Below, piece after piece: positions 29,182-34,808 of a stretch of 34,808 nucleotides of DNA. The notes beneath the pieces are model-generated. The model made no database searches. It worked only from the letters and a program-made list of their open reading frames with translations, and was not told the origin of the DNA. How positions within the stretch are numbered: the stretch's first letter is position 1; every line of letters begins with the position of its first letter. The DNA is from Lentimicrobium sp. GTDB lineage: Bacteria; Bacteroidota; Bacteroidia; Bacteroidales; Lentimicrobiaceae. The position numbers and the translations under genes were made by a program. The stretch is from positions 1 to 34,808 of the forward strand of contig JAMLHF010000044.1 in NCBI GenBank assembly GCA_023957275.1. The letters are read 5' to 3'.

Positions 29182-30744
29182 ATGAAAACTTCGTTCAGGT
29201 CAAAAAGTCAACTGTTCTTTTCACGTGTTTTAATTGTTTGTCTGCTATCCGTAGCGATGTCACTGCTTCCTGATCAGGCAAATGCGGATAACATCATCAC
29301 AAGCGGAACCACGTTAAGGGTTTCTGCCGGCACAACCCTGGTTTCCACAGGTAATCTGGTCATCAACAGTGGGGCTACCCTTAATAATTCGGGCACTGTT
29401 AATCTAAAAAGTAACCTGAACAACCAGCATGCAAGTCAGAATTCTCTCGGATCAGGTACCGTGATATTTTCCGGAACAGCGCCTCAGACTATCAGCGGTA
29501 ACAACACCATCCAGAACCTGACCATCAACAATGCCAGCGGAGTGACCAACAGCGGGCAAACTCAGGTTAATGGAGTGCTGACTCTGACAAGCGGGAGAGT
29601 GAATCTCGGTGCCTATAATCTTACACTGGGAACTTCTGCAACGATTGGCGGAGCGCCTTCGGCTTCGGCTATGGTTGTTGCCACCGGATCGGGACAAATG
29701 AGAAAGTCTTTTGCCGCCGCAGGCTCATTTGTCTTTCCTGTGGGGGACAATACCGGCACGGCAGGGTATTCTCCGGTCACCCTCAACTTCAGTGCAGGAT
29801 CTTTTGCCAGTGGAAACTACGCCGGTGTCAATCTTGTTAATGCAGCCTATCCCGGTTCTGCCGGCAGCTACCTCAGCAGATACTGGAATATCTCTCAGAG
29901 CGGAATCAGTTCATTTACCTGCAATGCAACTTTTCAGTATCTGGTGGCTGATGTAAACGGAACTGAAACCAGCATCTGGTGCGTCAGGGTGCTCCCTGAG
30001 CCACAAACCAATTATCAGGTTGCCAATACTACCTTACATCAGTTGACAGCCAATGGACTTACCGCAATGGGAACCTTTACTGGGAAACTTCCAATTACTG
30101 ACAAGATTCTTAACCTGACCCTTTATATTGAAGGTTTCTTTAACGGCACAACAATGAATCAGGCACAGGATGTGGATGATGACCTGAACCAATTCAATAA
30201 ATTCCCCGGGATTACAGTTGATACACTCAGCATTTACCTTGCTCAGGCCTCTGCCCCTTACAACTACCTGTTTTGGGCTCATGCCCTGAATCTGAATACC
30301 GGCGGAAATGTCAGCACAAACGTCCCGGGCTCTCTTTCAGGCAATTATTATATTGCAGTTTTTCATCGCTCAGGCGTTCAGACATGGAGCAGTTCTCCCG
30401 TTTCTTTTGCCGGTTCAACCATCAACTATAATTTCACTACCTCGGCTGGCCAGGCATACGGGTCCAATCAAAAAGATTTACTGGGCAACGGTTCAGTTTG
30501 GGGCATCTTCTCAGGCGACATCACATCTTCAGGTGGCTTTCAGGACGGATATGTCGACTTTTTCGACCTGGTGAACATTTATAATCTCAATGTAAACAGT
30601 GCGTACGGCTATCAGCCGGCCGATCTGACGGGGGATGGCTTTGTGGATTTTGTTGACCTGATCATGGACTATAACAATAACGTTAACGGTATCGGAATGA
30701 ATACGCCACAAAATCCGGCCAAAAGACCAATGCTGGGCAGGTAA
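29182..30744 (+). CDS. Secreted repeat protein with C-terminal dockerin-like calcium loops
   Basis: 520-aa exported protein of unknown function. A signal peptide lies at 1-35 (basic RSKSQ, hydrophobic 11-29, cleavage near ANADN). Residues 36-165 are Gly/Ser/Thr/Asn-rich and form beta-helix-like repeats (SGTTLRVSAGTTLVSTGNLV and similar units). Residues 166-240 hold GQMRKSFAAAGSFVFPVGD and a YLSRYWNIS motif common in large Bacteroidota surface proteins. A Thr-rich middle follows. The C-terminus has two EF-hand-like units, DGYVDFFDLVNIYN (455-468) and DLTGDGFVDFVDLIMDYNNN (481-500), which resemble dockerin type I pairs. No typical type IX sorting domain follows; the tail is short and basic (KRPMLGR). 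Two Cys only (247, 267) beyond the signal. It stands alone between the decayed lipoprotein gene and the selenium genes. Confidence 0.82.
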   Translation: MKTSFRSKSQLFFSRVLIVCLLSVAMSLLPDQANADNIITSGTTLRVSAGTTLVSTGNLVINSGATLNNSGTVNLKSNLNNQHASQNSLGSGTVIFSGTAPQTISGNNTIQNLTINNASGVTNSGQTQVNGVLTLTSGRVNLGAYNLTLGTSATIGGAPSASAMVVATGSGQMRKSFAAAGSFVFPVGDNTGTAGYSPVTLNFSAGSFASGNYAGVNLVNAAYPGSAGSYLSRYWNISQSGISSFTCNATFQYLVADVNGTETSIWCVRVLPEPQTNYQVANTTLHQLTANGLTAMGTFTGKLPITDKILNLTLYIEGFFNGTTMNQAQDVDDDLNQFNKFPGITVDTLSIYLAQASAPYNYLFWAHALNLNTGGNVSTNVPGSLSGNYYIAVFHRSGVQTWSSSPVSFAGSTINYNFTTSAGQAYGSNQKDLLGNGSVWGIFSGDITSSGGFQDGYVDFFDLVNIYNLNVNSAYGYQPADLTGDGFVDFVDLIMDYNNNVNGIGMNTPQNPAKRPMLGR

Positions 30745-30852
30745 AATCTGTTTTCTTATAGACGTATCTGACTCAACAGCCGGTCTAAAAGATTTAAATA
30801 TCTTATCTGCTTATAGCTTTATAACGATCTATTATGCAACAGTCAATCAATA

Positions 30853-30898
30853 CTGTTCGAAGAGAATATGCCGTGTATTATCAGGTGTTTTCGAACAG
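30853..30898. repeat. Inverted repeat between convergent genes
   Basis: CTGTTCGAA (30853-30861) and TTCGAACAG (30890-30898), perfect 9-base arms 28 bases apart. It lies between the ends of two convergent genes and could contribute to termination or be a protein site. Confidence 0.4.
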
Positions 30899-30935
30899 AC
30901 TTCCTGTTAAAGTCAGTTGCGGTTATATTTTGTTT

Positions 30936-30972
30936 CTGAACAGGCCGGGGTTTAGTCAATGACCCCGTTCAG
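30936..30972 (-). terminator. Possible terminator hairpin of the desulfurase-SelD gene
   Basis: Arms CTGAAC (30936-30941) and GTTCAG (30967-30972), with an inner GGGGT (30947-30951) / ACCCC (30962-30966) stem and a bulge. It lies 50 bases after the stop. On the minus strand an A/T-rich stretch follows, but no clean U run. Confidence 0.4.
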
Positions 30973-31021
30973 CAATAATGTCTGACTTTCAGGAACACTG
31001 CTGACATCCCTGTTTCAGGAT

Positions 31022-33220
31022 TTATACTACTGAAATAAGTCCGGTTCCTTTGCCGGTGATATATCCGATCACTGAACTTCTTATATCGTTTTCGTGAAGT
31101 GCAGCAATATAAATTTCAGCTTCCTGCGCCGGTAAACTTACCAGCAGCCCGCCTGAAGACTGCGCATCACATACAAGGTATTTCTCAATCCGGGTCAATT
31201 GGCCGAAGTCAGTCCATTGCAGGGCAAAATTGTAGTTTGCTTTTGTCCCGCCGGGAATTGCTCCGGCCAGAGCGAGTGACAATACTTCGCTGATAAACGG
31301 AATCCTGTGATACTCTATGCTGGCATCCACCCCTGAAGCAGCGGCCATTTCATGCAAATGCCCGACAAGTCCGAAACCTGTAATATCAGTACAGGCATTC
31401 ACTTTTCTCCTGAGCATAAGTTCAGAAGATACTTTGTTCAGCGTCATCATTACTTTCTCTGCCTCCCTGATGGTTTCTTCCTTTGCAAGCCCCATCTTTG
31501 TTGCAGTCGAGATAATCCCTGTTCCAACCGGTTTCGTAAGTACCAGTGCATCTCCGGGCCTGGCTCCGGCATTAGAAACAATACTGCGGGGGTTTACAAA
31601 ACCTGTGACTACCATCCCGAATTTAGGTTCATTGTCTTCAATGGAATGACCTCCCAGAATCGAAATACCGGCTTCAGCGGCTTTATCGGAGGCCCCCCTG
31701 ACGATCTCATTCAAAACGTCAAGGGGCAGGCGGTTCACGGGAAATGCCGCAATATTCAGCGCAAAAGAAGCTTGTCCACCCATGGCATAAACATCGCTGA
31801 GTGAATTTGCTGCGGCGATTGCACCAAAAGTATATGGATCATCGACCACAGGAGTAAAAAAATCAACGGTCTGTACTATCGCCAGGTCATCATTAATTTT
31901 GTAAACAGCCGCATCATCTCTTTTTTCAGCGCCCACCAGCACATTTGGATCTGTCACGGGGGGTAATCCGGCCAGTACTTTCTCGAGGTCAGCCGGCCTG
32001 ATCTTGCATGCACATCCCAAACCGTGCGTAAAACGGGTTAGTTTGACTGCTTCTGCGCGCCCGGACTCCGGTGAGGTCAAGGATGCGTCCGGTGTTAAAG
32101 AGCGGATGGTCTGGACAATGATCCTCAAAGCTTCATCCACTTCTTCCACGGTGGTTGTGTAGCCCAATGAAAAACGGATGGTTCCCCGCGCGTATTCAGG
32201 GCTGACCTTCATGGCTCCGAGTACAGAGGAATCTCCTGCATCACCCGTGTGGCATGCTGCCCCCGCCGATGCAGCCAGTTGAGGCATGGCTGAAAGTATG
32301 GTTTGCGCATTCAAATTACTGAAACCAACACTCACTGTATTTGGCAAAGCGAGTTCCGGATGGCCGTTCAGACGAAAATTTATCAACCCGGCAGAAAGCC
32401 CCTCAATGAATTTCTTTTTCAGGGCGGAAGTTTGCACCCGGTAAGCCTCCTGCCTTTTAAATGCCAACTCGCAAGCTTTGCCCAGCCCGGCAATCTCAAG
32501 TACATTTTCAGTTCCAGCCCTGAGATTCTGCTCATGGTCAGCACCATGAATCAACTTCTCAATCTTCACACCCTTGCGGATATAGAGCGCCCCGATGCCT
32601 TTGGGAGCATAGAGTTTATGACCGGCCAGCGAAAGCAGGTCAACACCAAGATCCTGCACATCCACCGGAATTTTTCCGGCTGATTGCGCTGCATCAGTAT
32701 GCAATAAAGCTCCATGCTGATGTACAATCGCTGCTATTGCTTTTACCGGCTGAATGGTACCCACTTCATTGTTGGCATGCATCACCGATACGAGCACCGT
32801 TCCCGGCCTCAGCAGATTTCTGATATCCTCCGGATCAACCATCCCGGATTCATCCACAGGCGCTATGGAAATTTCGAATCCCTTTGTACCCAGATAATTG
32901 ACCACTTCAGTTACGGCAGGATGCTCCACTGCAGAAATGATGATGTGATTTCCCTTAGAGCGCATGGCATAAGCAGCCCCCTTTAGTGCCATATTATTGG
33001 ATTCCGTCCCGCCGCTGGTAAATATAATCTCCTGCGGATGACAATTCAGCAAAAGGGCCACCCTGGACCTTGCCCTTTCGACAGCCTCGCGCGACTTAAT
33101 GCCAAATGAATGCATACTTGATGGATTGCCAAAATATTCTTCAAGATAGGGTCGCATTTCTGCTGCAACCTCCGGATCTATTGGCGTTGTGGCATTATAA
33201 TCGAGATAAATCTGATCCAT
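31022..33220 (-). CDS. selD: Fusion of cysteine desulfurase (NifS/IscS type) and selenide, water dikinase (SelD)
   Basis: One 732-aa protein with two enzymes. Residues 1-375 are a PLP-dependent cysteine desulfurase: GGTESNN (70-76), HTDAAQSAGK (174-183), PLP Lys202 in LAGHKLYAPKG, and active Cys323 in AACHTG. After a short linker, residues 392-732 are SelD, which makes selenophosphate from selenide and ATP. It has the glycine-rich GLGCACK (400-406), where Cys403/Cys405 match E. coli Cys17/Cys19; codons are TGT and TGC, so no selenocysteine. Further motifs are KRDDAAVY (433-440), the Asp in TVDFFTP, ILGGHSIED and TDITGFGLVGH. I start at ATG 33220 (MDQIYLDYNATT, the desulfurase N-terminus) and not at an upstream GTG (33283). 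The desulfurase can release selenium from selenocysteine and feed SelD. The gene lies directly after mnmH on the same strand. Confidence 0.93.
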   Translation of the reverse strand: MDQIYLDYNATTPIDPEVAAEMRPYLEEYFGNPSSMHSFGIKSREAVERARSRVALLLNCHPQEIIFTSGGTESNNMALKGAAYAMRSKGNHIIISAVEHPAVTEVVNYLGTKGFEISIAPVDESGMVDPEDIRNLLRPGTVLVSVMHANNEVGTIQPVKAIAAIVHQHGALLHTDAAQSAGKIPVDVQDLGVDLLSLAGHKLYAPKGIGALYIRKGVKIEKLIHGADHEQNLRAGTENVLEIAGLGKACELAFKRQEAYRVQTSALKKKFIEGLSAGLINFRLNGHPELALPNTVSVGFSNLNAQTILSAMPQLAASAGAACHTGDAGDSSVLGAMKVSPEYARGTIRFSLGYTTTVEEVDEALRIIVQTIRSLTPDASLTSPESGRAEAVKLTRFTHGLGCACKIRPADLEKVLAGLPPVTDPNVLVGAEKRDDAAVYKINDDLAIVQTVDFFTPVVDDPYTFGAIAAANSLSDVYAMGGQASFALNIAAFPVNRLPLDVLNEIVRGASDKAAEAGISILGGHSIEDNEPKFGMVVTGFVNPRSIVSNAGARPGDALVLTKPVGTGIISTATKMGLAKEETIREAEKVMMTLNKVSSELMLRRKVNACTDITGFGLVGHLHEMAAASGVDASIEYHRIPFISEVLSLALAGAIPGGTKANYNFALQWTDFGQLTRIEKYLVCDAQSSGGLLVSLPAQEAEIYIAALHENDIRSSVIGYITGKGTGLISVV

Positions 33221-33287
33221 AGAAACATTTATAAGGTTGAAAGTCCGCGCCCTCCTGATATAGAAAACAAGGTCAGCCGACACCGGT

Positions 33288-34346
33288 TCAAATTACCCGG
33301 ATCTCAGCATTTGCAAGTATATCAGGCAAAATCTGCTTCAGCATTGAAGCATTAAGAAAGGCGTCGCCGGTGCCGGTGTTTAACTCCTTTACATGCCTTT
33401 CGTTAAATTTGAACATTGCCTTCTGATAAGTTTTATCATAGTATGCAAGTACAAGTCTGATAGCCGGGGCAAAATTTCCGGCCAGTATATTACGTTGAGC
33501 TTCGGCAACACCCTGGCCACCCATTGCCTGTGCAATTTTCCCAAGCGCGTCGAGCAGGGAGTTCTTTTCAAATCCAGCATATTCGTCGGTTAACCGCGCA
33601 ACACGGATATCCAAAGGAACCCGGAGCAGGATAAGCTGGCTTTTTTTCATTTGCTCAAAGAACGGCCCCGGCAGGCTTACAGTACCGATTGAACGGCTTT
33701 CATCCTCCAACCAGACTGGTTTTGCCGGGTCGAGTTGACTCCAGGCATCAAAAAGATTATTCTCAAACTGTTCATTGGTTGGTTGCGGGCATTGACCCAG
33801 ATGACCGAAAACGGATCCTCTGTTATGGGCAATATCTTCAAGATCAATTATCTGCTCACCTTGCCTGCGAAGCTCATGAAGTATTTCTGTTTTCCCTGAT
33901 CCGGTCATACCGCCAAGCACAAGCATGGGAGATCCTTTGCCGGATTGTTGCCTGATGTAGGACCTGTAAGCCTTATATCCACCTTCAATAATCCTTGCAT
34001 GATACCCTGCCAAACTGAACAACCAGGCCAGCGATGCACTGCGCATTCCTCCCCTCCAGCAATAAAGCGAAATTTCCCTTGGCTTACCTTTGGTGATATT
34101 AGTCAGTTTTTTGATGTAATCCGACATTTTTGCGCCTGCAAAATCCAGGCCTACCAGCAAAGCCGCGTCCTTGCCTGCATCGTGGTACCTTGTTCCCACA
34201 ACCGCCCGTTCTTCGTCGGAAAACAAGGGTATATTAACAGCATGGGGTATATGCCCCTGAAGGAACTCGGACGGAGACCTGACATCGATCAGCGGTAAAT
34301 CTCTCCGCTCACAAAATAACCATCCGGGATCAATCATACTAACCAT
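33288..34346 (-). CDS. mnmH: tRNA 2-selenouridine synthase
   Basis: MnmH (SelU, YbbB) replaces sulfur with selenium at the wobble 2-thiouridine of Lys, Glu and Gln tRNAs, using selenophosphate. The 352-aa length is normal. The N-terminal rhodanese domain (1-125) has DVRSPSEF (21-28) and the catalytic Cys96 in LYCWRGGMRSASLAW. A P-loop domain follows, with GGMTGSGKTE (145-154) and a later DLEDIAHNRGS stretch. ATG codons at 34346 and 34337 are both possible; a -7 box ending at 34351 fits the second one better. The stop is 67 bases before the fused desulfurase-SelD start, in one likely transcript, so supply and use of selenophosphate are encoded together. No selA, selB or selC is visible in the window. 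Confidence 0.95.
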   Translation of the reverse strand: MVSMIDPGWLFCERRDLPLIDVRSPSEFLQGHIPHAVNIPLFSDEERAVVGTRYHDAGKDAALLVGLDFAGAKMSDYIKKLTNITKGKPREISLYCWRGGMRSASLAWLFSLAGYHARIIEGGYKAYRSYIRQQSGKGSPMLVLGGMTGSGKTEILHELRRQGEQIIDLEDIAHNRGSVFGHLGQCPQPTNEQFENNLFDAWSQLDPAKPVWLEDESRSIGTVSLPGPFFEQMKKSQLILLRVPLDIRVARLTDEYAGFEKNSLLDALGKIAQAMGGQGVAEAQRNILAGNFAPAIRLVLAYYDKTYQKAMFKFNERHVKELNTGTGDAFLNASMLKQILPDILANAEIRVI

Positions 34347-34350
34347 GCTG

Positions 34351-34358
34351 CAAAAATA
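34351..34358 (-). promoter_or_regulatory. Predicted -7 box of mnmH
   Basis: Minus-strand TATTTTTG, an exact TAnnTTTG match. It would start transcription at about 34346, which fits translation from the second ATG (34335-34337) with a very short leader. No clear -33 box. Confidence 0.4.
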
Positions 34359-34400
34359 CCTTAAAATGAACCTCCATGCCGGAAATAATAAATAAACGAT

Positions 34401-34808
34401 TTACCTGTCAATCCGGATAACATCAATATCTTCATTCAGGTATAACAACCATGCCACAGGTTCGGGATAACCCATATCACTGAGCAGGGACGCATAGTTT
34501 CTGACCTGGGAATCGTGATATTCCTCTCTCCTTCCGCTTTTAAAATCAACCACATCCGTACGATCCCTGTGTATTATAACCCGGTCAGGGCGGTATGATT
34601 TGCCTTCCGGTGTCAGGATTTCAGCTTCTGCAAACACGACTCCGTCTCCATCAAAAAAATGCCGTGCCTGCGGATGCCCGAAAACCCTTTCCATCAGCGC
34701 TCCGATCTTTTCTGCCGAAGCAGTATCAACCATTCCATTGTCGACCAGTTTAGCGATCACGTCGTCTTTATCCCTGTAATCATGAACCAATGACAAGGCA
34801 TAATGGAG
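34401..34808 (-). CDS. C-terminal nuclease domain of a RecB/AddA-type helicase-nuclease (partial)
   Basis: Open reading frame runs off the right edge, so its 5' part is missing; only the last 135 codons are in view. The frame begins LHYALSLVHDYRDKDD, which matches the linker that leads into the nuclease of UvrD-family helicases (where the family has a 'G..H..LS.I' pattern). The PD-(D/E)XK core follows: AEAEILTPEGKSYRPDRV with the metal-binding Asp in RPDRV, then VVDFKSG (Asp-x-Lys), then QVRNYASLL (the QxxxY motif). This is typical of the exonuclease of AddA/RecB complexes that process double-strand breaks. The stop is 54 bases before mnmH, and the two could be co-transcribed. Confidence 0.85.
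   Translation of the reverse strand, partial: LHYALSLVHDYRDKDDVIAKLVDNGMVDTASAEKIGALMERVFGHPQARHFFDGDGVVFAEAEILTPEGKSYRPDRVIIHRDRTDVVDFKSGRREEYHDSQVRNYASLLSDMGYPEPVAWLLYLNEDIDVIRIDR

Noticed and set aside
31999-32017. Possible selenocysteine in SelD
   Set aside because: The active-site codons read TGT GCA TGC, both ordinary cysteines, and no in-frame TGA is present.
33221-33283. Longer N-terminus for the desulfurase-SelD fusion
   Set aside because: It needs a GTG start and adds 21 residues before the conserved MDQIYLDYNATT start of desulfurases.
33284-33296. GGTTCAAATT as a tRNA T-loop
   Set aside because: It is in the end of mnmH; no acceptor or anticodon stem can be formed around it.

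Overview
The window comes from a chromosome of the Bacteroidota (Bacteroidetes), probably the Bacteroidales/Marinilabiliales side. Four things point there. The primary sigma factor is the short type of this phylum, with no region 1.1. Near-perfect copies of the phylum's -7 promoter element TAnnTTTG lie a short way upstream of many genes. Few starts have a good Shine-Dalgarno sequence. The gene content (large YidC, rpsA with an acidic N-terminus, DUF2279 protein, secreted GH2 enzyme) also fits. Most genes are housekeeping. I see no rRNA, tRNA, CRISPR array, insertion sequence or phage module.

Layout. 1-5012: an unrecognised 180-aa gene, a secreted GH2 beta-galactosidase (minus), and tcdA for tRNA ct6A formation (plus). 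5132-8511: a soluble PAS/GAF hybrid histidine kinase (plus) that overlaps tail-to-tail with ribonuclease Z (minus). 8626-18132: a minus-strand block of core genes, rpsA, yidC, pyrG, a receiver-only response regulator, the primary sigma factor and a DegP/HtrA protease. 18553-23362: a plus-strand run, dapF, a GNAT acetyltransferase, mltG, a phosphohexomutase and a DUF2279 membrane protein, linking diaminopimelate/peptidoglycan and sugar-phosphate metabolism. 23369-27998: ychF, a lipoprotein and pbpC (minus). 28000-30744: a gene-poor stretch holding a decayed lipoprotein gene, then a secreted repeat protein with dockerin-like calcium loops. 31022-34808: a cysteine desulfurase-SelD fusion and mnmH (minus), then the 3' end of a RecB/AddA-type nuclease gene cut by the window edge.

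The most coherent system is the selenium module at 31022-34346. One polypeptide carries the PLP enzyme that can release selenium and the kinase that makes selenophosphate. The adjacent gene encodes the tRNA 2-selenouridine synthase that uses it. Other points of interest are the broken lipoprotein gene at 28181-28719, a short malate-synthase-like peptide in frame after the beta-galactosidase stop, a YchF GTPase with non-standard G motifs, two touching palindromes just upstream of pbpC, and a set of predicted sigma-ABfr promoters. Several gene starts were moved downstream of the longest open frame because a promoter, a signal peptide or family length supports the later start. I found no clearly new biological system; the findings are mostly unusual arrangements of known families and small unexplained elements.
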